Shown: positions 1 to 8,699 of the stretch, one piece after another
Layout of the letters: every line of letters starts with the position of its first letter
Numbering within the stretch: position 1 is the first letter of the stretch
Position numbers and translations under genes: made by a program
Assembly (NCBI GenBank): GCA_902526795.1
Contig: CABZMF010000002.1
Span: 97,199 to 161,198 of the forward strand
Origin: an uncultured Fidelibacterota bacterium
GTDB taxonomy: Bacteria > Fidelibacterota > Marinisomatia > Marinisomatales > Marinisomataceae
Reading direction: 5' to 3'
Length of the DNA: 64,000 nucleotides
The notes under the pieces: generated by a model
What the model saw: the letters and a program-made list of their open reading frames with translations, nothing else
Told to the model about the DNA's origin: nothing
Database searches by the model: none

Positions 1-91
1 TCTCATTTGAGGAATAAACAACATACCCCCTTTGAATTGGCACATTATAATCAGATAAAAGTTCTTTAGCCTGGAATTCGTGAATTTTCAT
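1..91 (-). CDS. sucC: Succinyl-CoA ligase beta subunit, N-terminus (partial)
   Basis: Reading the minus strand from the ATG at 91 to the window edge gives 30 residues starting MKIHEFQAKELLSDYNVP. This is the start of the ATP-grasp domain of the succinyl-CoA synthetase beta chain (family pattern M-hydrophobic-HEYQAK-LF--YG-P). The enzyme makes succinyl-CoA or ATP/GTP in the TCA cycle. The ATG follows the pruA stop codon directly (TAG-ATG), so the two are co-transcribed and probably translationally coupled. The rest of the gene lies outside the window, and the fragment is too short for the ORF track. Confidence 0.85.
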   Translation of the reverse strand, partial: MKIHEFQAKELLSDYNVPIQRGYVVYSSNE

Positions 92-1714
92 CTATTCTTC
101 ATTCATGAATGGATATCTGTAGTTGTGAGGAGGTTTAAAAGTTTCTTTGATAGTTCTTGGAGATGTCCATCTTAATAAATTAAGCATTGATCCACCTTTA
201 TCATTCGTACCAGATGCTCTGCTTCCTCCAAACGGTTGTTGTCCAACAACAGCACCAGTAGGTTTATCATTGATATAGAAATTACCTGCTGAAAATCTTA
301 ATTTTGATTTAACTTCATCAACAATATCTCTATTTTCTGAAAAAACACAACCTGTAAGAGCATATGGTGAAGTATTATCAATTAATTCTAATGTTTCATT
401 CCAATTCTCGTTTTCATATACAAAGATGGTAAGTACTGGACCAAATATTTCTTCCTCGAGAGTTTTGAAATGGGGGTTTTTTGCTAAAATAACAGTTGGT
501 TCTACAAAGTATCCTTTGGATTTATCATATCCGCCACCACATAATATTTCACAATCGTTACTTATTTTAGCATAATCTAAATAAGATGCAATTTTATCAA
601 AGGCCGTTTCATCAATAACAGCATTTACAAAGTTCTTGAAATCTTCTGGTGGACCTACATCAATTGTTTTGATTTCAGTTACTAGTTTTTCTTGAATTTC
701 ATCCCATTTTGATTCTGGCAAATATGCTCTAGACATAGCGGAACATTTCTGTCCTTGATATTCAAAAGCTCCTCTGACCATTGCCGTAACTAAGCCTTGA
801 ATATCGGCTGATTCATGTGCTATACAAAAATCTTTACCACCTGTTTCACCAACAATTTTTGGATAATTTCTATATATATCTAAATTATTTGATACTTTCT
901 TCCAAAGATGTTTGAAAGTCTTCGTAGAACCTGTGAAATGAACTCCAGCTAATTCCTTATGACTCAATACTTGATCACCTATGTTTGGACCATCTCCAGG
1001 AATAAAATTAATTACTCCATCAGGAAGACCTGCTTCCTTATAAAGCTCCATAATATAGTATGCAGAATAGACAGCACTTGGTGCTGGCTTCCACAAAACA
1101 GTATTACCAACAATGGCAGGGGATATAGCCAGATTACCGCCAATACTAAAAAAATTAAAAGGCGCAATTGCAAATACAAAACCTTCAAGTGGCCTAAATT
1201 CTAATTCATTTTTCATTCCGTCAGGTGATATCGGAGTGAAAGAATTTTGCATTGTGTTAGCAAATTCAATATTAAAATTTAGAAAGTCGATTAGTTCACA
1301 TGATGCGTCAACTTCAGCTTGAAAGACACTTTTACCAATATCTAGCATTGCAGCGGCATTAATTTTATACCTATAAGGTCCTGCTATTAAATCTGCAACT
1401 TTCTTAAAAATCTTTGCTCTTTCTTCTAATGATGTATTAGACCATGTTTTCCATGCTTCCAAAGAAGAATCTATCGCCATTTGAATTTCTTTTGGACCAG
1501 CTTCATGATAATGTCCTAAAATATGACTATGATCTTGAGGTTTTGTACAAGGTTTTGTATTGCCAGTTCTAATTTCTTTTCCATTGATTATAATTGGAAT
1601 ATCTTTTTGTCTGCAAGATTGTCTTTCAATTTCTTTAAGAAGTAATTCTCTATGTTCCGAACCAGGTTCAAAATCAATGATTGGTTCGTTAGTTGCTTTA
1701 AAATTTTTGTCCAT
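92..1714 (-). CDS. pruA: 1-pyrroline-5-carboxylate dehydrogenase (L-glutamate gamma-semialdehyde dehydrogenase)
   Basis: NAD-dependent aldehyde dehydrogenase of 540 residues that oxidises glutamate semialdehyde/P5C to glutamate, the second step of proline catabolism. The catalytic Cys is about residue 324 (GQKCSA) and the general-base Glu about residue 290 (VGETGGKD). The FTGST nucleotide-binding motif and the C-terminal QQPFGGSRASGTNDKGG block are present. Length and motifs fit the stand-alone ALDH4 type known from eukaryotes and Bacteroidota, not the large PutA fusion. An AGGAAAATT leader precedes the ATG. It lies between dusB and sucC on one transcript, which suits feeding proline carbon through glutamate into the TCA cycle. 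No proline dehydrogenase is visible in the window. Confidence 0.93.
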   Translation of the reverse strand: MDKNFKATNEPIIDFEPGSEHRELLLKEIERQSCRQKDIPIIINGKEIRTGNTKPCTKPQDHSHILGHYHEAGPKEIQMAIDSSLEAWKTWSNTSLEERAKIFKKVADLIAGPYRYKINAAAMLDIGKSVFQAEVDASCELIDFLNFNIEFANTMQNSFTPISPDGMKNELEFRPLEGFVFAIAPFNFFSIGGNLAISPAIVGNTVLWKPAPSAVYSAYYIMELYKEAGLPDGVINFIPGDGPNIGDQVLSHKELAGVHFTGSTKTFKHLWKKVSNNLDIYRNYPKIVGETGGKDFCIAHESADIQGLVTAMVRGAFEYQGQKCSAMSRAYLPESKWDEIQEKLVTEIKTIDVGPPEDFKNFVNAVIDETAFDKIASYLDYAKISNDCEILCGGGYDKSKGYFVEPTVILAKNPHFKTLEEEIFGPVLTIFVYENENWNETLELIDNTSPYALTGCVFSENRDIVDEVKSKLRFSAGNFYINDKPTGAVVGQQPFGGSRASGTNDKGGSMLNLLRWTSPRTIKETFKPPHNYRYPFMNEE

Positions 1715-1723
1715 AATTTTCCT

Positions 1724-2710
1724 TTAGTTTTTGTGCCTAATATTAGACAAAATATCTTTCATTTCAGAATAATTCTTTGCTAAAACAAATTTTTTTCGAT
1801 AAAAAGATGCGCTTTTAAGTCCTTTAAAATACCATGCAAAGTGTTTTTTCATATTATTACTTCCAACAACTTCACCATGGGTTTGTATTAGTAATTCGAG
1901 GTGTTTTTTACATATCTCAAGTCTTTCATCTATGGTAATTTCTTCAAAATCTTCGTTTAACAAATATTTTTTAATCTGAGTAAAAAACCATGGATTGCCC
2001 AAAGCTGCTCTTCCAATCATGATTCCATCACATTTAGTATGACTAAACATTCTATTTATATCATCTATACTTTTAACATCACCATTTCCAATTACAGGAA
2101 TTTTCACATTCTCTTTTAATTCTTTTATTAAATCCCAATTAGCTGATCCTTTATACATTTGAACGGTTGTTCTTGGATGTAATGTGATTGCTTTCACTCC
2201 AATTTTTTCAAGATTGATACCAGCTTCTGTGCTTACAATACTTTCAGAATTCCAACCTGCCCTCATTTTTACGGTTACAGGTATTTTATCTACTGCTTTT
2301 ACAACAGCTTCAGTTATATCTTCCATTAAGCATAAATCTTTGAGTGCTGCTGATCCAGCACCTTTATTTGTAACTTTTGGTACTGGACAGCCATAGTTAA
2401 TATCAATTAAATCTGGTCTAAATTTGTCGTAAACCAATTTTGCTGCATTTTCCATAACCTGTGGTGTATCGCCAAAAATTTGAATTCCAATTGGTCTTTC
2501 AAATTCTGAAAATTTTATCATATTTAATGTTTTTTCGTTTTTTCTTATGATTCCATGCGCGGAGACAAATTCAGAATAGACTACGCCAGCTCCAAATTCT
2601 TTTGCAATTACTCTGTATGCATAATCTGTAACACCTGCCATTGGAGCTAAAAAAAATGGAAAATCAAGTTTTAGGTTTCCAATTTGAATTTTTTTATTTA
2701 TATCAAACAT
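1724..2710 (-). CDS. dusB: tRNA-dihydrouridine synthase (DusB type)
   Basis: FMN-dependent enzyme of 328 residues that reduces specific uridines in the tRNA D-loop. The N-terminus LAPMAGVTDYAYR and the DINYGCPVPKVTNKGAGSAAL block, which carries the catalytic Cys, are diagnostic for the Dus TIM barrel. VIGNGDVKS and GIMIGRAALGNPWFF form the phosphate-binding end of the barrel. The C-terminal helical RNA-binding domain follows (HFAWYFKGLKSA). It is the first gene of a minus-strand unit with pruA nine bases behind, and it diverges from rpmB across a 79-base gap. DusB is chosen over other Dus paralogues from the YGCPVPKVTNKGAG pattern. Confidence 0.9.
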   Translation of the reverse strand: MFDINKKIQIGNLKLDFPFFLAPMAGVTDYAYRVIAKEFGAGVVYSEFVSAHGIIRKNEKTLNMIKFSEFERPIGIQIFGDTPQVMENAAKLVYDKFRPDLIDINYGCPVPKVTNKGAGSAALKDLCLMEDITEAVVKAVDKIPVTVKMRAGWNSESIVSTEAGINLEKIGVKAITLHPRTTVQMYKGSANWDLIKELKENVKIPVIGNGDVKSIDDINRMFSHTKCDGIMIGRAALGNPWFFTQIKKYLLNEDFEEITIDERLEICKKHLELLIQTHGEVVGSNNMKKHFAWYFKGLKSASFYRKKFVLAKNYSEMKDILSNIRHKN

Positions 2711-2789
2711 ATAGTTTTTGTTTGTTCAGTACGATTATTGGTTTAAATTTCTCGTGTTTAATTTGAACTTAAACATAAAAGGTTAAAAA

Positions 2790-3026
2790 ATGTCAAGAGT
2801 TTGTGAGGTAACAGGTAAAAAAGTGATGTATGGTAATAATGTAAGCCATGCTCACAATAAGACAAGAAGAAGATTCGATATTAATCTTCAAAAAAAGACT
2901 TTTTGGGTGGAAACACTAAATAAAAAAGTTACATTGAAAGTATCTGCTAAAGGTTTAAAAATAATTGATAAAAAAGGCATTGATTCAGTAATAAAAGACT
3001 TAATGGCTAAGGGCAAAAAATTTTAA
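2790..3026 (+). CDS. rpmB: 50S ribosomal protein L28
   Basis: Basic protein of 78 residues. It starts [29 protein letters not shown], the classic L28 pattern: a (C/T)-x-x-TGK-like motif followed by N-VSH-NK-T-R-F. Length equals the usual bacterial L28 of 70-80 residues. A weak AAAGG sits before the ATG. It is transcribed alone from the dusB/rpmB divergent gap, and its stop overlaps the convergent gatB stop by four bases. rpmG (L33), often its partner, is not adjacent. Confidence 0.95.
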   Translation: MSRVCEVTGKKVMYGNNVSHAHNKTRRRFDINLQKKTFWVETLNKKVTLKVSAKGLKIIDKKGIDSVIKDLMAKGKKF

Positions 3027-4468
3027 TTTTGTAATTTCTTTTTAAGTTCAGAGATAATTAATTCGTGATTTACTTTTCCTTTGGTTTCCCTATTAATTTG
3101 GCCAATAAAAAAACCAATAAGTTTTTCCTCGCCATTTTTATATCTTAACACTTCATTTTGATAAATTGATAATACATTATCTATAATGTTTTTAATATTT
3201 ATTTTCGAGGAATCAAAATTTCCTTTTTTTAATACATCTTTCAATCCTTTACCAGTTTCGAATAATTCTCGCAAAATATTTTTTCCAGAATTTTTTGTAA
3301 TTTTATTTTGTTCGATAAGTTCAATTATTTCTTTCAAATCTTTTGCAATCACTTTTTTTGAATTAAAGTCGGAATTGGATTCATTAAATAATCTAAATAG
3401 CTCTGTTGATACCCAAGAACTAACCTTTTTTGGTGAAACTTTAAAATTGACAACATTTTCAAAATATTCAGCGATTTCCTTTGAAGAAGAAAGTATTGAA
3501 CATTCATTTAAAGATAAATCATACTTTTTCATCCATTTTTTTTCATACTCAAATGGAAGTACTGGCATTGATAATTTAATATTATTAATAAATGATTTAT
3601 TTAAGCTTACTGGAGGAAGGTCAGGATCTGGAAAATATCTATAATCATCTGCATTTTCTTTTACTCTCATTATTTCAGCAGTATTCTTGTCATTATTCCA
3701 TGTTAAAGTTGCCTGTTGAATTTTATCTCCATTATTTAAAATTTTATTTTGTCTTCGAATTTCTGATTCAATAGCTTTTTGAACATTTTTAAAAGAATTG
3801 ATATTTTTTATTTCTGTCTTAACACCAAAATTTCCACTTCCTTTTTTTGAAAGCGAAATATTAGCGTCACATCGAAGCTTTCCTTTTTCCATTTCAGCAC
3901 TTGAAATATCAATGTAATTAACAATCTGCTTAACTCGCTGCATAAAGATTTTTGCTTGCTCTGGATGGACTAGCACTGGCTCTGTTACAATTTCAATTAA
4001 TGCTGCGCCACTTCTATTGTAATCTAAATTACTAGTATTGCTTAGGTTGTTATGAGATGATTTTCCTGCATCTTCTTCTAAATGTGCTCTAGTTAAATTT
4101 ATTCTATACTCTTTATCATTCCACCAAATTGGAATGGAGCCACCAGATATAATAGGTTGATCAAATTGTGAAATTTGATATCCTTTAGGAAGATCAGGAT
4201 AAAAATAGTGTTTTCTTGCAAAAGTGAAACTTTCACTTACGTTACCATTCACTGCTTGACCAAACAAAATTGCTGATTCAATAGCAGTTTGATTTACACT
4301 AGGAAGAGCTCCAGGAAGACCTAATGATGTCGGACAGGTTTGACTGTTGGGTGCATTATCATATTCGTATTCACAATTACTAAAAATTTTTGAATTACAT
4401 TCAAGTTGAACATGTATTTCAAGGCCAATAATAAAATCCCAATTTTCATTTATGTCATTTATGTTCAA
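3023..4468 (-). CDS. gatB: Aspartyl/glutamyl-tRNA(Asn/Gln) amidotransferase subunit B
   Basis: 481-residue B subunit of GatCAB, which binds misacylated Glu-tRNA(Gln) or Asp-tRNA(Asn) and transfers ammonia from GatA. The N-terminus [14 protein letters not shown], the [13 protein letters not shown]-like block ([17 protein letters not shown]) and LEEDAGKS are signature GatB motifs. The C-terminal YqeY/helical tail ends [19 protein letters not shown]. The start is TTG at 4466-4468; no in-frame ATG lies before the conserved core. This TTG overlaps the aconitase TGA stop as TTGA, so translation is probably coupled. gatA and gatC are not in the window. Presence implies indirect charging of Gln and/or Asn tRNA. 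Confidence 0.95.
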   Translation of the reverse strand: MNINDINENWDFIIGLEIHVQLECNSKIFSNCEYEYDNAPNSQTCPTSLGLPGALPSVNQTAIESAILFGQAVNGNVSESFTFARKHYFYPDLPKGYQISQFDQPIISGGSIPIWWNDKEYRINLTRAHLEEDAGKSSHNNLSNTSNLDYNRSGAALIEIVTEPVLVHPEQAKIFMQRVKQIVNYIDISSAEMEKGKLRCDANISLSKKGSGNFGVKTEIKNINSFKNVQKAIESEIRRQNKILNNGDKIQQATLTWNNDKNTAEIMRVKENADDYRYFPDPDLPPVSLNKSFINNIKLSMPVLPFEYEKKWMKKYDLSLNECSILSSSKEIAEYFENVVNFKVSPKKVSSWVSTELFRLFNESNSDFNSKKVIAKDLKEIIELIEQNKITKNSGKNILRELFETGKGLKDVLKKGNFDSSKINIKNIIDNVLSIYQNEVLRYKNGEEKLIGFFIGQINRETKGKVNHELIISELKKKLQN

Positions 4469-6723
4469 TTTGATTTTTTTGCAATTAAATTAAGAGCTGA
4501 TCCAGCTTTGAACCAACCAATTTGATTTTCAGAAAAAGTATGAATCGTTTCTAATAATTCAGAATTACCATCAGGTTTATTTAAATTTAATTTTATATTT
4601 GTTTTGCAATCAAAATCTTTGAGATTGATTGTAGAAATTGTATCATTTGATTCAATTTTATCATAGTCACTTTTATTTTTAAATATTAAAGGGATGATAC
4701 CCTGTTTTTTTAAATTTGTTTGTGCAATTCTTGCAAAACTTTTTGCAAGTATAATCTTACATCCCATAAATCTTGGTTCCATAGCTGCGTGCTCTCTACT
4801 AGAACCTTCACCATAATTTTCATCTGCAACTGCGATCCAGTTTATATTATTTTTTTTATATGAATTTGCAACTTCATATATATTATTAATTTTGTTATTT
4901 AAGAGATTAATTGCTTCTCCATTTGAACCTGTAAATCCATTTAGAGCACCTGAATACATATTTTGAGAAATATTTTCTAAATGTCCTCTATATTTTAGCC
5001 AAGGTCCAGCAGGAGATACATGATCAGTTGTACATTTTCCTTCAGCTTTTAAAAGAATTTTTAAGTTAATCATTTCTTTTCCATCCCATTTAGAAAAAGG
5101 TTCTAAAACTTGTAATCTGTCACTTTCTGAATTAATGACAACTTGAGTGTTAGGTCTAAGTTCAGCTTTCAAAAAATCATCACTTCCAATTTTTTCGAAA
5201 CCCATTTCAGGAAGTTCAGACCCAGATGGTGATTCAAAATAAAAATTACTTCCGTCACTAAGTTTGATTCTATCTTTTGAAGGATTAAAACTTAATTTTC
5301 CTGATATCGCAAGTGCTGTAACTATTTCAGGACTTGCAACAAAAGATTCTGTTGCAGCATTTCCATCATTTCTTTTTGCAAAATTCCTGTTAAAAGATGT
5401 AATTATAGTATTTTTTTCACCTTCATTAATGTCTGATCTTCTCCATTGACCAATGCATGGACCACAAGCATTTGCTAAAACTTTTCCACCTAATTCTTCA
5501 AAAACTTTTGTATAGCCGTCTCTTTCCATAGTAGCTTTAATTTGATTTGATCCAGGAGTAATGTAGAACTCTGATTTAGCTTTTAAACCTACACTTAATG
5601 CTTGTTTAGCGACATGTGCAGCTTTCTCAATATCCTCATAAGAAGAATTTGTACAACTTCCAATTAAACCCACTTTTAGATTATCATCATAACTATTTTT
5701 AGTGACTGCTTCAGGCATATCAGAGATTTCTCTCGATAAGTCAGGACTATATGGTCCAACGATATGCGGTTCTAATTCAGATAGATTAATTTCAATAACT
5801 TCATCATAATATTTTTCTGGATCATTTTGAACTTCATCATCAGCTTTTAGATGTTTTTTTATTTTATTTGCTAATTTGGCAATATCTCCTCTATCTGTAG
5901 CAGATAAATATTCACTCATTTTTTTATCGTAAGGAAAAATTGAAGTGGTTGCACCAACTTCAGCCCCCATGTTTGTAATTGTTGCTTTCCCTGTACAGCT
6001 TATGGTTTCAGTACCCTTTCCAAAATATTCGATAATTTTTCCAGTACCACCTTTAACAGTTAGGATACCCGCAAGTTTTAAAATAATATCTTTTGGGGAA
6101 GACCAGTCTGACAATTGCCCAGTTAATTTAACTCCAATGATACCTGGCCAATTTACTTCCCATGGAGAATTTGTCATCACATCTACTGCATCAGCTCCTC
6201 CAACACCTATAGCAATCATACCTAGACCTCCAGCATTTGGAGTATGCGAATCAGTTCCTATCATCATTGTACCTGGCACAGCATAATTTTCTAAAATCGT
6301 TTGATGGATTATTCCTGCACCTGGTTTCCAAAACCCTATACCATACTTTGCACAAACTGATTTTAAAAAATCATAGACTTCTTTATTAGTTATCAAGGCG
6401 TTGTTTAAGTCATCATCAGCTCCTTTAATCGCGGTGATTAAATGATCGCAGTGAACTGTGGTAGGAACGGCAGTAGTTTGCATTCCAGCATTTATAAATT
6501 GTAATAAGGCCATTTGTGCTGTCGCATCTTGCATTGCAACTCTATCTGGGGCAAGAGTACAAAATGTTTTTGTTCTATCCGGAATATTATTCAAATTTTC
6601 AGATAAGTGTGAAAATAGAATCTTTTCTGTATAGGTAAGTGGTCTATTAAAAAAGGATTTTGCATCTATGATTTTTAATTGGTAATTATCATATATTTGT
6701 TTAATAATTTCTGTCTGGTTCAT
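4465..6723 (-). CDS. acnA: Aconitate hydratase, mitochondrial-type
   Basis: TCA-cycle aconitase of 752 residues interconverting citrate and isocitrate through a 4Fe-4S cluster. The cluster ligands are visible at about C357 (IGSCTNSSYED), C420 and C423 (NACGPCIGQW). MIGTDSHTPNAGGLG and the C-terminal swivel domain (EGSSREHAAMEPR) are present. Length and the N-terminal RVAMQDATAQMALLQF segment match the mitochondrial aconitase branch, common in Bacteroidota-like bacteria, more than the roughly 890-residue AcnA/IRP or AcnB forms. It is read toward gatB, overlaps it by four bases, and diverges from maf across only 45 AT-rich bases. The gene symbol varies between organisms. Confidence 0.94.
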   Translation of the reverse strand: MNQTEIIKQIYDNYQLKIIDAKSFFNRPLTYTEKILFSHLSENLNNIPDRTKTFCTLAPDRVAMQDATAQMALLQFINAGMQTTAVPTTVHCDHLITAIKGADDDLNNALITNKEVYDFLKSVCAKYGIGFWKPGAGIIHQTILENYAVPGTMMIGTDSHTPNAGGLGMIAIGVGGADAVDVMTNSPWEVNWPGIIGVKLTGQLSDWSSPKDIILKLAGILTVKGGTGKIIEYFGKGTETISCTGKATITNMGAEVGATTSIFPYDKKMSEYLSATDRGDIAKLANKIKKHLKADDEVQNDPEKYYDEVIEINLSELEPHIVGPYSPDLSREISDMPEAVTKNSYDDNLKVGLIGSCTNSSYEDIEKAAHVAKQALSVGLKAKSEFYITPGSNQIKATMERDGYTKVFEELGGKVLANACGPCIGQWRRSDINEGEKNTIITSFNRNFAKRNDGNAATESFVASPEIVTALAISGKLSFNPSKDRIKLSDGSNFYFESPSGSELPEMGFEKIGSDDFLKAELRPNTQVVINSESDRLQVLEPFSKWDGKEMINLKILLKAEGKCTTDHVSPAGPWLKYRGHLENISQNMYSGALNGFTGSNGEAINLLNNKINNIYEVANSYKKNNINWIAVADENYGEGSSREHAAMEPRFMGCKIILAKSFARIAQTNLKKQGIIPLIFKNKSDYDKIESNDTISTINLKDFDCKTNIKLNLNKPDGNSELLETIHTFSENQIGWFKAGSALNLIAKKSN

Positions 6724-6768
6724 ATTAGTTTTTTATTATTATAAATTTAGTTAAAAAAAAACAATTTT

Positions 6769-7335
6769 ATGGGTATAATATTAGCATCTAGTTCTCCAAG
6801 ACGAAAGAAAATTTTAGAAAAATTAGGATACAATTTTGAGATTGTTTCACCTAACATTGATGAAGATAATATCAATAATCTAAATCCAATAGACTACGTT
6901 ATTGATGTCTCTATGAGAAAAGGTTTAAAAATCCATCAAAAATATCCAAATGATTTTGTTTTATCTGGAGATACAATAATTGAATTTGATAATGAAATTA
7001 TTGGTAAACCTACTTCAAAAGTTGATGCATTAAAAACTTTAAATTTTTTATCAGGAAAATCTCATTACGTTGTTAGCGCTTTATCATTAACATTTTCCAA
7101 TAATCAAATTAATATTTTTGACAGCACAAAAGTTTCTTTTAAAGTTTTAAGAAATGAATTAATTCAAGAATATATAAATAATTTTAATATTTTAGATAAA
7201 GCTGGATCATACAACATAGAAGATCTTGATAAAAATTTCATTAAAAATATTGACGGATGTTATAATAATATTGTAGGTTTCCCAGAAGAAAAATTTTTAA
7301 AAAGCAAAATTAAACAAATTCTTGATTCACTATGA
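6769..7335 (+). CDS. maf: Maf-like nucleoside triphosphate pyrophosphatase
   Basis: Maf/YhdE house-cleaning pyrophosphatase of 188 residues that hydrolyses non-canonical or modified NTPs such as dTTP/UTP or methylated GTP. The N-terminal ILASSSPRRKKIL motif, the metal-binding LSGDTIIEFDNEIIGKP segment and DKAGSYNIED are the three Maf signatures. The ATG lies 45 bases from the divergent aconitase start. The following RodZ-like gene starts within the last codons of maf (ATGA overlap), so they form one unit leading to the division cluster. Maf genes often neighbour cell-shape genes. Confidence 0.9.
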   Translation: MGIILASSSPRRKKILEKLGYNFEIVSPNIDEDNINNLNPIDYVIDVSMRKGLKIHQKYPNDFVLSGDTIIEFDNEIIGKPTSKVDALKTLNFLSGKSHYVVSALSLTFSNNQINIFDSTKVSFKVLRNELIQEYINNFNILDKAGSYNIEDLDKNFIKNIDGCYNNIVGFPEEKFLKSKIKQILDSL

Positions 7336-8141
7336 TTTTTTATAATAAATACAAAAAGTTCAGAACCGAAAATAATATTGATTTGAAAGATATTTCAAAA
7401 AGAACAAAAATTGATTTAAAATATTTACAAGCAATTGAAAAGGGAAAATTTGCTGAAATACCCTCAGTTTATGTTAAGCTATTTTTTAAAGCTTACATCA
7501 ATGAAATAGGTATTGATATTAATGAAGCAATATTTGAATTTGATAGTTTTTTTAATCAAAAAAAAGGTTCAAAATCTTTGAAATTTGTTCCAGAAGAAGA
7601 AGGTTATAAATTTGACTTTTTAGATAAAGTTATAAATGAAAATTTATTTAATTCTTCTATATTTATTGGATTAATATCCTTCATTTTTATTCTTATTTTG
7701 AGTTTTTCATTAAACTCAAATAATCAAATTTCTCAAAAAGATATTGAAGATGAATTGAGAATTACAAAATCTGATCTAATTGAATTTTATTCGTTACGAA
7801 GTGAAGAACTTTTATTAATAGATGATATTTCAAGCCCAATTACTATAAGATTTAAATCAAATGTTGAGAATTTTATTAATATGTATGACAGTTTTTCAGG
7901 TAAAGAGTTTTTTATTTTTGAAGATAGCATGAACAATCAATCAAACGCATTTACTGAGCAATGGACAGGAGAAGAAAAGTCATTTTTAATTGCAAATACT
8001 GTTGATTATGAATTAATTATTTTTTCCGACAATTCTTACAAAGATTTTTCAAATAATATTATAAACGATTTTCCAGTTGTAATAACTCTTAATTCAAATC
8101 CATTTTCAATAAGAATAAAAAAATATCTCCCTAAAAATTAG
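7332..8141 (+). CDS. rodZ: RodZ-like cytoskeletal membrane protein (HTH_25, TM, DUF4115-like)
   Basis: 269 residues. Residues about 1-75 form a helix-turn-helix of the HTH_25/RodZ type (IDLKDISKRTKIDLKYLQAIEKGKF). A charged linker follows, then one membrane helix at about residues 112-130 (SIFIGLISFIFILILSFSL) and an extracytoplasmic beta-rich C-terminal domain. This arrangement matches RodZ, which links MreB to the envelope. The match rests on architecture and on its position next to the mra/fts cluster, because the C-terminal domain is poorly conserved. It overlaps maf by four bases. Confidence 0.72.
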   Translation: MIFYNKYKKFRTENNIDLKDISKRTKIDLKYLQAIEKGKFAEIPSVYVKLFFKAYINEIGIDINEAIFEFDSFFNQKKGSKSLKFVPEEEGYKFDFLDKVINENLFNSSIFIGLISFIFILILSFSLNSNNQISQKDIEDELRITKSDLIEFYSLRSEELLLIDDISSPITIRFKSNVENFINMYDSFSGKEFFIFEDSMNNQSNAFTEQWTGEEKSFLIANTVDYELIIFSDNSYKDFSNNIINDFPVVITLNSNPFSIRIKKYLPKN

Positions 8142-8175
8142 TATTTAATTTTTTTCTCTTTTTACAGAATTTTTA

Positions 8176-8205
8176 TTGACATAAACTCCCTCTGCATTGT
8201 AAGAT
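8176..8205 (+). promoter_or_regulatory. Sigma70-type promoter of the mraZ-ftsA cluster
   Basis: A perfect -35 hexamer TTGACA (8176-8181) is followed after 18 bases by TAAGAT (8200-8205), a one-mismatch -10 box. Transcription would start near 8212, about 30 bases before the mraZ ATG. It lies in the 99-base gap after the RodZ-like gene, and no other gap of this size occurs before the terminator behind ftsA. It therefore probably drives the whole division cluster. Confidence 0.65.
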
Positions 8206-8208
8206 AAG

Positions 8209-8223
8209 TGGTTAACAGTGGGT
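8209..8223 (+). promoter_or_regulatory. Candidate MraZ operator (mra box)
   Basis: TGGTT-AACAG-TGGGT is two direct half-sites with ten-base spacing. The known MraZ site consists of TGGGN repeats separated by five bases in its own promoter. Here the second half-site is exact and the first deviates at the third G. The site overlaps the predicted transcription start, a position suited to autorepression. A third repeat is not evident. Confidence 0.5.
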
Positions 8224-8240
8224 TAAAATCCCTTACTATT

Positions 8241-8699
8241 ATGAGTAGCCAATATACATTTACTGGAGAATTTACGTTTTCAATTGATTCAAAGAACAGA
8301 ATCAACATACCTGCTACTCTTCGAAAACAATTTTTAAGCAGAGATAAAAAAACTTTCGTTGTTACCAGAGGAATAGATCAATGTGCATGGATTTATCCAA
8401 TGAGTGAATGGGAAATAATTCAAAAAGAGCTCAAAGAGTTATCATCATTATCAAAAACAAATAGAATTTTTTTAAGAAATCATCTTAGACATGCAAATAT
8501 AATTAAATTTGATAATCAAGGAAGATTTGTTTTACCTCAAAGCCTGGTTGATTACTCAACAATCAAAAAAGATGTTACGATAATAGGAGTTTTAAATAAA
8601 ATAGAAATATGGAACCCCCATTTACTTAAAAAAGTCGATCAATCAGATGAGGTTGATGAACAATCTTATGAGGAACTCTCTGAAAGGGTCAATATCTGA
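8241..8699 (+). CDS. mraZ: Transcriptional regulator MraZ
   Basis: 152 residues with two SpoVT/AbrB-like halves. The first is about residues 1-50 (FTGEFTFSIDSKNRINIPATLRKQ); the second is around residues 78-120 (RHANIIKFDNQGRFVLPQSL). The duplicated D-x-(K/Q)-(N/G)-R-(I/F) motif is diagnostic. It binds DNA as a multimeric ring and tunes expression of the dcw cluster it heads. The ORF track opens at a GTG at 8208, but the ATG at 8241 is preferred because it aligns with the family start and the upstream codons coincide with the mra box and predicted transcription start. Little Shine-Dalgarno sequence is visible. Confidence 0.93.
   Translation: MSSQYTFTGEFTFSIDSKNRINIPATLRKQFLSRDKKTFVVTRGIDQCAWIYPMSEWEIIQKELKELSSLSKTNRIFLRNHLRHANIIKFDNQGRFVLPQSLVDYSTIKKDVTIIGVLNKIEIWNPHLLKKVDQSDEVDEQSYEELSERVNI

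Noticed and set aside
5945-6286. 113-codon plus-strand ORF opposite aconitase, and 3186-3644 opposite gatB
   Set aside because: Both are shadows of well-supported enzymes on the minus strand.
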